DNA from: Gammaproteobacteria bacterium
Lineage (GTDB): Bacteria; Pseudomonadota; Gammaproteobacteria; SZUA-140
Direction: 5' to 3'
Assembly: GCA_026982145.1 (NCBI GenBank)
Contig: JALSHQ010000386.1
Coordinates: 1 to 8,920 of the forward strand
Length of the DNA: 8,920 bases
The notes under the pieces are model-generated. The model searched no databases and was not told the DNA's origin. It saw nothing but the letters and a program-made list of their open reading frames with translations. This document shows, in pieces, positions 1 through 8,675 of the stretch (position 1 is the first letter of the stretch; each line of letters starts with the position of its first letter). A program made the position numbers and the translations under genes.

Positions 1-806
1 GTATCTTGAATGCCGGGTAGCTGCACGACGATGCGGTTTTCACCCTGCTGCTGCACCACCGGTTCAGCAACACCCAACTCGTTTACACGGTTACGCAGCG
101 TAATCACATTTTGCTGGAGCGCCATTTTTTTAGTTTCGCGAAGCTCTTGATCGCTGATGGTCACCACAAGAAAAGCATCGCCGCCTCGCTCTTCCGGCTC
201 CAGTAGTAGGCGCGGGAACTCTTTGCGGATGATGGCGGTGCCCGCACCACGGTCTGCTGTGTTACGAAATTTAATCTCAATGGAGTGGCCACTGCTGGTC
301 TTAGCAATCGAGAGATAACGCACTTTTTCGCCACGTAAAATAGAGCGTAAGTCACTCACATAACGCTCACCCGCTTGGCGCAGTGCGGCCACCATATCCA
401 CTTCCATCAAGAAGTGAACACCACCTCGAAGATCCAGCCCGAGGTACATCGGCGCGGCGTTTAACGCGCTCAGCCAGTCAGGTGTCGCAGGCGAGAGGTT
501 GAGTGCCGAGACATAGTTATCACCCATCTTTTCATCGATAAGGTCCTTAGCCTGCAGCTGATCTTCAGTGTTATTAAAACGAATCAACATTCCGCGAGGC
601 ACCATTTCAAAGGACTTATACGGAATCGCTTCGCCCTTCAGGAGCTCTGTGACCAGTGCTTTGCTCTCATCATTCACTGGCGCACCGCGCAGGGGCGAAA
701 CCTGCACTGCGGGATCATCCCCATAGAGATTAGGGAGTGCGTAGAGCAGACCAGTCAAGATCACTGCGGCGATCAGGAAGTACTTCCAAACGGGGTATTG
801 ATTCAT
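1..806 (-). CDS. secD: Protein translocase subunit SecD, N-terminal part (runs off the left edge)
   Basis: SecD works with SecF and YajC in the inner membrane. It uses the proton motive force to help complete SecYEG/SecA-driven export of proteins across the membrane. The frame is open from ATG at 806 to the window edge (268 codons; the family is usually about 600 residues), so the C-terminal membrane half is outside. Visible features are an N-terminal membrane helix after MNQYPVWKYF (about residues 7-25), the start of the large periplasmic P1 domain, the family signature GLDLRGGVHFL, and at the edge VVQLPGIQD, matching the conserved VQLPGIQD of E. coli SecD. It follows yajC by 32 bp in the same direction, the classical yajC-secD-secF order. 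A purine-rich AAAGG lies upstream of the ATG as a likely ribosome site. Identification is very secure. Confidence 0.96.
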   Translation of the reverse strand, partial: MNQYPVWKYFLIAAVILTGLLYALPNLYGDDPAVQVSPLRGAPVNDESKALVTELLKGEAIPYKSFEMVPRGMLIRFNNTEDQLQAKDLIDEKMGDNYVSALNLSPATPDWLSALNAAPMYLGLDLRGGVHFLMEVDMVAALRQAGERYVSDLRSILRGEKVRYLSIAKTSSGHSIEIKFRNTADRGAGTAIIRKEFPRLLLEPEERGGDAFLVVTISDQELRETKKMALQQNVITLRNRVNELGVAEPVVQQQGENRIVVQLPGIQD

Positions 807-838
807 CGTCAATCAGCCTTTACTTGCGACAGTGCTTT

Positions 839-1171
839 TTATGCTTTTCCTTTCATCGTGCCTTTAGGCATCAATGATGATACGGCACTACGCTGCACCT
901 TGATCTCTAAGCCATTGGCGATATCTAGGCCGACAAAGCTCTCCTCCACGCTGATGATCTTGCCGAGTATGCCGCCTGAGGTGACCACTTCGTCCCCTTT
1001 GGCCAACGCGGCAACCATGGCGCGGTGCTCTTTGCTACGCTTCATCTGAGGCCTTAGTAACAAAAAGTAAAAAATTATAAAGATCAGTATCAATGGCAGT
1101 AGTCCCATCAGGCCTTCACTTCCACCTGCCGCTGCACCTTCTGCCCACGCATCATTAATAAAAAAGCTCAT
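839..1171 (-). CDS. yajC: Sec translocon accessory protein YajC
   Basis: YajC is a small single-span inner-membrane protein that copurifies with SecD and SecF; its exact role is unclear and it is usually dispensable. The product is 110 residues, the same length as E. coli YajC. It has a short Ala/Gly-rich N-terminus, one strongly hydrophobic helix (about residues 22-40, GLLPLILIFIIFYFLLL) and directly after it the family motif RPQMKR. Then comes a small soluble domain with KGDEVVTSGGILGKI, also typical of the family. The ATG at 1171 is preceded by AGGAGAAGGG at 5 to 10 bases, a strong ribosome site. It lies 44 bp after tgt and 32 bp before secD, all on the minus strand, as in many gammaproteobacteria. 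Confidence 0.96.
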   Translation of the reverse strand: MSFFINDAWAEGAAAGGSEGLMGLLPLILIFIIFYFLLLRPQMKRSKEHRAMVAALAKGDEVVTSGGILGKIISVEESFVGLDIANGLEIKVQRSAVSSLMPKGTMKGKA

Positions 1172-1215
1172 TTTCGCCCTTCTCCTATCAAAACCAATAA
1201 TTCAACAGCGCAGCA

Positions 1216-2337
<1,122 letters not shown>

Positions 2338-3387
2338 CTATCCTTCAGATATTGCTTCTTTTGATGGCGTAATAAACATCGCATCACCATAACTATAAAA
2401 TCGATAACGCGCTTCAATGGCATGTTGGTATGCGGCCAGTATATTTTTCTGGCCACCAAAAGCACTTACTAACATAAGTAAAGTCGACTCTGGCATATGA
2501 AAATTAGTCACTAGTGCATCGATACTTTTAAAACGATAACCGGGATAGATAAAAATATTGGTCTCTCCACTAAACGGCTGTGGCAAGCCACTTTGAGCCG
2601 CCGTTTCGAGACTGCGCACAACGGTGGTGCCCACTGCAATCACCCGTCCGCCACGCTGGCGGGTGGCGATGACTGCATCACATGTCGCTTGGGGCACCTC
2701 TGCATATTCGTAATGCATCTCGTGCGCTGCAATATTATCGACCCGTACCGGTTGAAAGGTGCCCGCCCCAACATGCAGCGTCACTGCTGCTTGCCTGACT
2801 CCTTTAGCACTGATCTCATCTAACAAGGCCTGATCAAAATGAAGCCCCGCCGTCGGCGCTGCAACCGCACCGGGGTGTTTTGCAAACACCGTCTGGTAGC
2901 GCTGCTTGTCGAGCGCCTCATCTGGCCGCTCAATATAGGGGGGTAAGGGGATGTGGCCTATCGCCTGCAGCACTTCAAGCGCGCTGCGTTTATCGTTCAG
3001 GCGCAGATGATAAAATCCATCTTGGCGCGCAACCACTTCAGCGTTAACTCCCTCATCACCCAGCCGCAACTGACCGCCGACCTTAGGTGCTTTGCTGGCT
3101 CGGATCTGTGCCAGCACCTCTCGCTCACCGATGATTCGCTCCAACATCACTTCAATCCGCCCTCCACTCACTTTACTGCCAAAAATACGCGCTGGAATGA
3201 CACGGGTATTGTTGAATACCAACAAGTCATCTTCATTTAATAGCGACAGTAACTCCGTAAATTGTTGATCACTCCATCCGCCTGTCTCACCATTTAGCGT
3301 AAGTAGGCGACTTTGGCTACGCGCAGCGAGAGGCTGCTGCGCGATCAGCTCCGTAGGAAGATCAAAACTAAAATCAGAAAGCTGCAT
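2338..3387 (-). CDS. queA: S-adenosylmethionine:tRNA ribosyltransferase-isomerase
   Basis: QueA transfers and isomerises the ribosyl group of S-adenosylmethionine onto preQ1 in tRNA, forming epoxyqueuosine. This is the step after Tgt, encoded next to it. Family signatures run the full length: [10 protein letters not shown], the RASKAP stretch, [55 protein letters not shown] and [12 protein letters not shown]. The frame is open to a GTG at 3405, but the start [11 protein letters not shown] at 3387 (349 residues) aligns with E. coli QueA, and GAGAG lies 8 bases before it. The adjacent ATG at 3390 is an equally plausible start. Next to the GTG, AAGG is too close to be useful. It is the first gene of the queA-tgt-yajC-secD block and is divergent from the tRNA-Leu gene. 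I could not assign its promoter within the 100 bp upstream. Confidence 0.97.
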   Translation of the reverse strand: MQLSDFSFDLPTELIAQQPLAARSQSRLLTLNGETGGWSDQQFTELLSLLNEDDLLVFNNTRVIPARIFGSKVSGGRIEVMLERIIGEREVLAQIRASKAPKVGGQLRLGDEGVNAEVVARQDGFYHLRLNDKRSALEVLQAIGHIPLPPYIERPDEALDKQRYQTVFAKHPGAVAAPTAGLHFDQALLDEISAKGVRQAAVTLHVGAGTFQPVRVDNIAAHEMHYEYAEVPQATCDAVIATRQRGGRVIAVGTTVVRSLETAAQSGLPQPFSGETNIFIYPGYRFKSIDALVTNFHMPESTLLMLVSAFGGQKNILAAYQHAIEARYRFYSYGDAMFITPSKEAISEG

Positions 3388-3445
3388 CATCTTTACTCTC
3401 GTCACACCTTAAACATTGTTCACTGAATTTACAGACGTTGTTTGC

Positions 3446-3475
3446 TTGTAACATCACGTCGATCACTTGTATAAT
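3446..3475 (+). promoter_or_regulatory. Sigma70-type promoter of the tRNA-Leu gene
   Basis: A -35-like TTGTAA (3446-3451), an 18-base spacer and a perfect -10 TATAAT (3470-3475) lie just upstream of the tRNA. The predicted transcription start is near 3482, giving a leader of about ten bases. The sequence after the -10 box is ccgccc, a GC-rich discriminator. That is typical of stable-RNA promoters under stringent (ppGpp) control; the regulation is inferred from family knowledge, not shown here. Confidence 0.7.
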
Positions 3476-3492
3476 CCGCCCTGCACTCAAAT

Positions 3493-3579
3493 GCCGGGGT
3501 GGCGGAACTGGTATACGCGCCGGATTCAAAATCCGGTGGTTTTACGACCATGAGAGTTCGAATCTCTCCCTCGGCACCA
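3493..3579 (+). tRNA. tRNA-Leu, anticodon CAA (reads UUG)
   Basis: An 87-base cloverleaf folds completely. The acceptor stem GCCGGGG pairs with CCTCGGC (one G-U pair). The D stem is GCG/CGC. The anticodon stem CCGGA/TCCGG carries the loop TTCAAAA, with anticodon CAA at 3527-3529. A long class II variable arm has the stem GGT/ACC, and the T arm is GAGAG-TTCGAAT-CTCTC. The CCA end is encoded. The long variable arm and the A after the discriminator CGGC fit leucine identity. It is alone, not in a tRNA cluster, and stands on the opposite strand from all protein genes here. It is not a substrate of the neighbouring queuosine enzymes, which act on GUN anticodons. Confidence 0.97.
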
Positions 3580-3606
3580 TTATCCATATCTCCACTGTTT
3601 GCAGTT

Positions 3607-3629
3607 AAAACAGCGCCCAGACAAGGCGC
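3607..3629 (-). terminator. Candidate Rho-independent terminator of the fimV / CbiQ-like transcript
   Basis: Read on the minus strand, GCGCC and GGCGC (3629-3625 and 3617-3613) pair around a 7-base loop, and TGTTTT follows immediately. It lies about 115 bp past the stop of the CbiQ-like gene, before transcription would enter the tRNA gene from the wrong side. The stem is only five pairs, so this is a moderate call. On the plus strand, an adjacent weak inverted repeat (CTGTTT/AAACAG, 3595-3613) lies shortly after the tRNA but has no T tract. Confidence 0.4.
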
Positions 3630-3743
3630 GCAATGATAGCATAAGCGGACTGATCGATTTCAATCACATGCTGTGGGTGAAGCAACCTTTCACTATCACT
3701 TTTCCTGCGCTAGATGTCGCCGTTATTAAGCCGTCTTCCAAAA

Positions 3744-4439
3744 CTACAACAGCAATCCAATAAAATAAAAAGCAACCCATAACGCCACTGGTAGGCACCA
3801 TTGAATAGCGGGGGGAGCGCCCATCTGTGGCAGCAAAACTTCGTGCTGTGGTGTTTTTATTGCCCGCTCAGTGACGGCGTGAAATACTCTGGCGGCAAGC
3901 AAACCGACACTATCAAGCTGACGAGGTATCTGCCGTTTATCGGGAAGATGATGAGCCATCATCGCCTGCACTTCACTCATGGCATCAAACACCAAAACCG
4001 TGCGCAGCGCCACAACCTCTGCTTTAACGCCCACCACTTGCAGTGGTCGAGCAAAAAAATAGATCGCGCTCAGTAGCTGGTCACGTGAAAGCGCACGCAA
4101 CAAAAGATTAACCGCGACTATCACCAAAATGAGTGCCAGCACACGTTGCAGGCCACTCGAAACCCCCTCAATGGTAGGTAACCAAGCAGACCATGCCGGC
4201 CACTGAATGATTGGGGTGCCGGGGGTAAACCAGCAGTAAACCAGCAGAATTGAGAACAGGAACCAGCGCATTCTCCGTAACATCATCCATGCTGAATGCA
4301 GATGAGCACCACCGAAGCGACTATAAAATAGTGCCAATCCCAAGGCAGAGAGAAGCAATATAGACAGAGAGGGAAAAGCAAGTGTGACGACAAAAACCAG
4401 AAAACAGGCGATCAAAATAACGGGTTGGGGCTTGAGCAT
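3744..4439 (-). CDS. CbiQ/EcfT-like membrane protein (putative ECF transporter T component)
   Basis: The 231-residue product is very hydrophobic. Likely membrane spans are near residues 7-22, 24-40, 58-71, 99-116 and 212-231, with a mostly soluble segment at about 120-210. The part FFARPLQVVGVKAEVVALRTVLVF (split here only by eye, residues 128-151) resembles the 'RPL..lG.......al' coupling-helix region of CbiQ/EcfT proteins. Those are the transmembrane scaffold of energy-coupling-factor vitamin and metal importers, working with EcfA ATPases and a substrate-binding S protein. The two usual Ala-Arg-Gly motifs are not evident; the corresponding places read AHHLP and TERAI. The ATG at 4439 is the earliest possible start, because an in-frame TAG lies two codons upstream; the ribosome site is weak. 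It follows fimV by 59 bp on the same strand. No ATPase or S protein lies in the window, so substrate and even transport function are unknown. Family assignment is probable, not certain. Confidence 0.65.
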   Translation of the reverse strand: MLKPQPVILIACFLVFVVTLAFPSLSILLLSALGLALFYSRFGGAHLHSAWMMLRRMRWFLFSILLVYCWFTPGTPIIQWPAWSAWLPTIEGVSSGLQRVLALILVIVAVNLLLRALSRDQLLSAIYFFARPLQVVGVKAEVVALRTVLVFDAMSEVQAMMAHHLPDKRQIPRQLDSVGLLAARVFHAVTERAIKTPQHEVLLPQMGAPPAIQWCLPVALWVAFYFIGLLL

Positions 4440-4498
4440 AATCTACAACCGAGCAACGGCCACGAGCAATATCACAGCATGAATAGAAGTGCCCGATT

Positions 4499-7400
4499 CT
4501 ACGCGATACGCTCGATTAATTCATGAGCATCTTTTTTCTGCTCATCATTGCCATCATTCACCACTTCTTCAAGAATGCCTTTTGCACTCTCGCTATCACC
4601 CATATCAATATATGCTCTAGCAAGATCTAGCTTTGTGCCCACTTCATCTTCTGCCGAAAATAGCTCACTGTCATCTAGGTCACCCAGATCATCATCGAGG
4701 TCAGACAACCAGTCATCGTCGCCTGAACCTGACTCATCTAGCCCGGAAAAAAGATCTTCTTCAATTTCATTATCAATATCCGCTACAGATCCAGCGGTAT
4801 CTTTAACCTCTGAAACCGTATGATCTGTCGAAACGTCTGTTAGTGCATCGTCCGTAGCAACGCTATTTTCAACTGCAGCGATCTCCGGTGCATCACCGAG
4901 TTCGAGATCATCACCTAGACTAGGCTCAGCGCTGCCGGATTTTGCTGGCTGTTCGGTTTCAAACTCCAGATCATCCACGCCAGCAAGCTCATCATTATCA
5001 AAAGAAACGGCGGTATCACCCTCATCAAGAGCCCGTTCATCACTGCTTGAAAGGTCGAGTGTATTCTCATCATTGAGTTCAATAGTGTCACCTGCCGTCG
5101 TATTAGGCTCAACACTTTCCTCGAAGGTAAGCTCTTCTGATATATCCGACAGGTCAAGCACATCATCGGCGCCCGACTCGATCCCAGAATCAAATTCAGA
5201 TTCACCATCCGCTCTGTTTTTGCTATGACCCGGCTCATTTTTCTGATCATCAACATCAAGGCTTGGCTGCCCAGCCGACTCATCATTCGAAACCATCTCC
5301 ATCGCTGAATCAAGACTGGCTTCAAGGTCGCCAAGATCACCCTGCGCATCAAATACGTCGTTTAACCCATCACCATCAAGCGCATCTAATTCATCACTGC
5401 TCACATCAGAAAACGGGTTATCACTCTCTTCTGAAGGCGCAGCTGACGTTGAAGAGGCTCCATCGTCAACCAGATCCAGATCACCAAGGTCGAGGTCACC
5501 ACCAAGGTCTGGCAGGTCAATGTCAAGCTCGCCGCTAACGCCCGTGCTATCGATAACCGCATCGACCTCATCATTAAAAAGCAGGCTTGTCGGCGCAATT
5601 TTACGCCCCATTTCTGCTACATTTTTCCAGAGCGGGTGGCTACCCTCTCCTAATGAGCTGCGTAGGCGCTCCGCTTGCTCAACAAAAGCATCCTTTTTAT
5701 CACTAGCGCAGTAAACTTCTAGCAATTTAACTTGCAAATCATGGCGCTCTGGCTCGTTCTGTACGGCTTCATTCAATAACTCTTCTGCTTTATCGAAGCG
5801 ACGATATGCTAAGTAAACGTCCGCCTCAGCAAGCGCATCGATTTCATCATCATCACTGACATTCATCCCGCCTGAGCCAGCGTAATCAGGAATCACATCA
5901 TTGAGTACCGACTCAACAGCTTCATCACTGGTCGCATTCTCCATCTCTTCAGCCGCATCAAAAGGTGTTACATCACTGTCAAAGTCAGATATCGCTTCCT
6001 CAATGGCCGCTGCCTTGCGACGACGCATCACTAATGCAGCAACAAGCAGTCCAATAACCCCGAGTCCACCCAATACAATCATTGGATCAACCCCACCCAG
6101 CATTGCACCAACACTCGCCAGTAAACCACCCACCATCGCGAGTGCTTCGTCAACCATAGAGGTTTCTACTGGGGGCATAGGAGGAACCGCAACCGGCGGA
6201 GAAGTCGCCTTTGGCTCGGCTGTAGCGCTAACTTCAGTGGGCTGAGTATCATTTAAGGTCGTATCTGAACCCGGCGCTTCTTCCACAATTTCTACTGCAT
6301 CAGGCAGTATTTCTGGCTCATTCGCCGCAGCTTCAGTAGCCGCTAACGTTTCAGGGCTCACCTGCATCGCAGATAAGGTGTCACCTTTCAGCGTGATCAA
6401 CCGCTGCATCGAGGCAAGCTGCCCTTCTAGGGCAGAAAGGCGCTTACGTAGCTCTTCATTTTCCTGCCGACTGACATCCGCTGACTCTAGTGCAAAGGCC
6501 AATTCCTGCCTAACATCACCCTCGCCCGCGCCAAATGTGCTGCCAGAGCCCGCCTGCGAAACGCCCTCTTCCGGGGCAACCAGCGTCAACCGAGACGATA
6601 CACTTGAATCACTACTGCCAGTACCCGAGCTGTTTCCACGACTGCCCAATGGCCGTTGACCTGCAGCCAGTGCAGTCGAATGTTTCGCATCGACCCACTG
6701 CTCATAGTGAGTTTTAGCAATACGCTCTGCCTCATTAGCGGATGTCTCTGAAATAACGGCTGGATCGGAAATGCGCAAAAAATAACCCGCTTTAAGGTCA
6801 TTGATATTTTGATTGTCAAATGCTTCCGGATTCTCATTCAGCAGTGCAATCATCACTTGCTGCACAGTAACGCTGCTATCTGGCCTCATCTGTGAAGAGA
6901 TACTCCACAACGTGTCGGTTCTTTTCACAGGGCCATAGGTGATTTCACCGCTCTCAGAAGTGGCTACTGTGCTGCTACCGCGAGGAGTAAAAGGAGGGAT
7001 CTCCCGGCGGCTGGGTGCTGCAGTCGATGTCGTCGCCTCTGGTGAGGCCGCACCGTCAGCCACCGGAAGCACTTCATCAAATAGCGGAATATCAAGTGCG
7101 GCAGGACGCTCGTCGACCAACACAGGAGGGTCCAGCAGTAAAGTATACTCGCGTAATATACGTCCATTGGGCCAGTTCGCTTCAATAATAAAATCGAGGA
7201 ACGGCTCCTTCACAGGCTCATGTGATGTGATTTTAAGGTAGGCATCGCCGTTAATGCGCTTTGCAACGGTAAACTTAAACTTGGTCAGAAAAAAAGGCCT
7301 CTCAATTCCGGCCTTTTCAAAAGCTCCTATAGGGGCAAGTTTTACAGCGATATCTTCTGCATCAGTATTGCCTAGCGAGAGTAGCTCAATCTCCGCATCC

Positions 7401-7525
7401 AACGGCTGATTCAATGCCGAATGCAGATTAATCTCACCAAGACCGAGTGAAAAACTATTAACCGGTAGCAACAGCAGAAGCAGGGCAAAAAACTTGGCCG
7501 ACTCCTTCATGAGTCCAGATAACAT
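4499..7525 (-). CDS. fimV: FimV family polar hub protein (LysM, membrane span, acidic cytoplasmic domain)
   Basis: FimV (TspA-like) binds peptidoglycan and organises the cell pole, type IV pilus assembly and twitching motility in Pseudomonas. In 1008-residue numbering from the ATG at 7525: signal peptide about 1-26; FimV core starting LGLGEINLHSALNQPLDAEI (27-46); LysM-like domain with DTLWSI and LKAGYFLRI (about 194-253); coiled coil (338-378); Pro-rich linker (about 440-454); one membrane span (481-500) followed by MRRRKAA; TPR-like region ADVYLAYRRFDKAEELLNEA (568-587 on); a long acidic region (about 655-960); and the conserved C-terminal TPR-like FimV domain (960-1008). The frame is open to 7552, but ATG 7525 has AGGAG five bases upstream and a better-placed signal peptide. 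A further ATG at 7510 is possible. It follows asd, as in Pseudomonas. Its role in this organism is inferred from the family. Confidence 0.93.
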   Translation of the reverse strand: MLSGLMKESAKFFALLLLLLPVNSFSLGLGEINLHSALNQPLDAEIELLSLGNTDAEDIAVKLAPIGAFEKAGIERPFFLTKFKFTVAKRINGDAYLKITSHEPVKEPFLDFIIEANWPNGRILREYTLLLDPPVLVDERPAALDIPLFDEVLPVADGAASPEATTSTAAPSRREIPPFTPRGSSTVATSESGEITYGPVKRTDTLWSISSQMRPDSSVTVQQVMIALLNENPEAFDNQNINDLKAGYFLRISDPAVISETSANEAERIAKTHYEQWVDAKHSTALAAGQRPLGSRGNSSGTGSSDSSVSSRLTLVAPEEGVSQAGSGSTFGAGEGDVRQELAFALESADVSRQENEELRKRLSALEGQLASMQRLITLKGDTLSAMQVSPETLAATEAAANEPEILPDAVEIVEEAPGSDTTLNDTQPTEVSATAEPKATSPPVAVPPMPPVETSMVDEALAMVGGLLASVGAMLGGVDPMIVLGGLGVIGLLVAALVMRRRKAAAIEEAISDFDSDVTPFDAAEEMENATSDEAVESVLNDVIPDYAGSGGMNVSDDDEIDALAEADVYLAYRRFDKAEELLNEAVQNEPERHDLQVKLLEVYCASDKKDAFVEQAERLRSSLGEGSHPLWKNVAEMGRKIAPTSLLFNDEVDAVIDSTGVSGELDIDLPDLGGDLDLGDLDLVDDGASSTSAAPSEESDNPFSDVSSDELDALDGDGLNDVFDAQGDLGDLEASLDSAMEMVSNDESAGQPSLDVDDQKNEPGHSKNRADGESEFDSGIESGADDVLDLSDISEELTFEESVEPNTTAGDTIELNDENTLDLSSSDERALDEGDTAVSFDNDELAGVDDLEFETEQPAKSGSAEPSLGDDLELGDAPEIAAVENSVATDDALTDVSTDHTVSEVKDTAGSVADIDNEIEEDLFSGLDESGSGDDDWLSDLDDDLGDLDDSELFSAEDEVGTKLDLARAYIDMGDSESAKGILEEVVNDGNDEQKKDAHELIERIA

Positions 7526-7568
7526 TCCTTCTCCTTTTCGTTTAAACATCATCTCTGCACCTTAAAAT

Positions 7569-7587
7569 ACAATCGTTGCAAGATTGT
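7569..7587 (-). repeat. Short inverted repeat between asd and fimV
   Basis: A perfect 6-bp inverted repeat (ACAATC/GATTGT) with a 7-base spacer lies in the 88-bp gap between asd and fimV. On the minus strand it is followed by ATTTT, so it could be a weak attenuator or terminator reducing fimV transcription after asd. It could equally be an operator or chance, since the stem is short and AT-rich. Confidence 0.3.
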
Positions 7588-7613
7588 TAACGGCAGCTTT
7601 TAGCAGAAACTCA

Positions 7614-8639
7614 CTAATTTATATAATCATTTACTAAAATTTCTGCAATCTGAACACTATTTAATGCCGCGCCCTTCCGAACATTGTCGGCAACCACCCA
7701 TAAATTTAGCCCGCGCGGGTGTGAGATATCCTCACGAATCCTACCTACATAGACCGGATCGGTTCCCGCTGACTCAGTCACTGCGGTCGGATACCCACCC
7801 GCTTGGCGCTCATCTAGCACCACAACACCGGGGGCATCCTGAAGTGCTGCAGTGGCGTCATCGACAGAAATTTTTTCACAGGTCTCGATATGCACCGCCT
7901 CAGAGTGGCTGTAAAACACCGGCACCCTCACTGCTGTCGGGTTAACCACGATAGCGTCATCTGCAAAGATTTTTTTAGTTTCCCACACCATTTTCATCTC
8001 TTCTTTGGTGTAACCGTTCTCAAGAAAAACATCTATTTGTGGTAAAGCATTAAAAGCGATCTGCTTTGGATAGACTTCACTCTTTGCCTCTTTAGCATTG
8101 AGCAGCGCAGCCGTCTGCCCTGCCAGCTCTTCAATCGCGGGTTTGCCACTGCCGGAAACGGCTTGATAGGTGCAGACATTGATGCGTTCGATCCCCACTA
8201 GGTCATAGATCGGCTTCAACGCCACCAACATCTGAATGGTGGAACAGTTGGGGTTAGCGATGATGTTACGATTCTTATAGTCGGCCACCGCCTCCGGGTT
8301 GACCTCTGGCACCACCAACGGAATGTCATCGTCATAGCGAAAATGAGAAGTGTTGTCGATCACCACGCACCCCGCCTCGCCTGCAATCGGTGCATACTTC
8401 GCTGAGATATCCCCGCCCGCAGAGAAGAGTGCGACCTGCACTTTTGAGAAATCAAAGTTTTCAAGAGCTTCCACCCGGACATGTTTACCATTGAATTCAA
8501 CGCGCTTGCCTGCCGAGCGGCTGCTCGCCAAAGGATAGAGCGTGCCCACCGGAAAATTACGCTCGGCCAGAATCTCAATGATGGCTTCACCCACCGCACC
8601 GGTGGCACCCACAACTGCAACATCATATGTTTTACTCAT
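7614..8639 (-). CDS. asd: Aspartate-semialdehyde dehydrogenase
   Basis: Asd reduces aspartyl-4-phosphate to aspartate-4-semialdehyde with NADPH, the branch-point step toward diaminopimelate/lysine, threonine and methionine. The product has 341 residues, the length of the shorter Asd class rather than the roughly 367-residue E. coli type. Visible are the NADP-binding loop VVGATGAVGE (9-18), the phosphate-pocket stretch SSRSAGK (39-45), the catalytic cysteine Cys132 in NPNCSTIQ, YQAVSGSGKPAIEEL (158-172) with Gln159, and RVPVFYSHSE (238-247) with Arg238 and the expected acid/base His245. The ATG at 8639 has AAGGA eight bases upstream; the directly preceding GTG at 8642 is a possible but less likely start. 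It lies 36 bp after leuB and upstream of fimV, the arrangement known from Pseudomonas. Confidence 0.97.
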   Translation of the reverse strand: MSKTYDVAVVGATGAVGEAIIEILAERNFPVGTLYPLASSRSAGKRVEFNGKHVRVEALENFDFSKVQVALFSAGGDISAKYAPIAGEAGCVVIDNTSHFRYDDDIPLVVPEVNPEAVADYKNRNIIANPNCSTIQMLVALKPIYDLVGIERINVCTYQAVSGSGKPAIEELAGQTAALLNAKEAKSEVYPKQIAFNALPQIDVFLENGYTKEEMKMVWETKKIFADDAIVVNPTAVRVPVFYSHSEAVHIETCEKISVDDATAALQDAPGVVVLDERQAGGYPTAVTESAGTDPVYVGRIREDISHPRGLNLWVVADNVRKGAALNSVQIAEILVNDYIN

Positions 8640-8675
8640 CACTCGTTTCCTTACCTTTGATCGCTTGATCTGTTT

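Noticed and set aside
2338..3579. Functional link between tRNA-Leu(CAA) and the adjacent queuosine genes
   Set aside because: Tgt and QueA act on tRNAs with GUN anticodons; CAA is not a substrate and the tRNA is transcribed divergently from its own promoter.
3677..3693. Inverted repeat GTGAA/TTCAC as a terminator after the CbiQ-like gene
   Set aside because: The stem has only five pairs, is not GC-rich and has no T tract on either strand; the hairpin at 3607-3629 is a better candidate.
3730..3740. GCCGTCTTCC resembling a Neisseria DNA uptake sequence
   Set aside because: Only the first part of the uptake motif matches, it occurs once, and the surrounding genes are not neisserial in arrangement.
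3493..3744. tRNA-Leu as an integration site with the CbiQ-like gene as cargo
   Set aside because: No integrase, no direct repeat of the tRNA 3' end and no change in base composition were seen; the neighbouring genes keep a chromosomal order.
4548..6245. Several Ser-rich reading frames on the plus strand opposite fimV
   Set aside because: They are the antisense image of Asp/Glu-rich codons (GAT and GAC read as ATC and GTC or TCA frames), have no ribosome sites, and lie entirely within the well-supported fimV gene.
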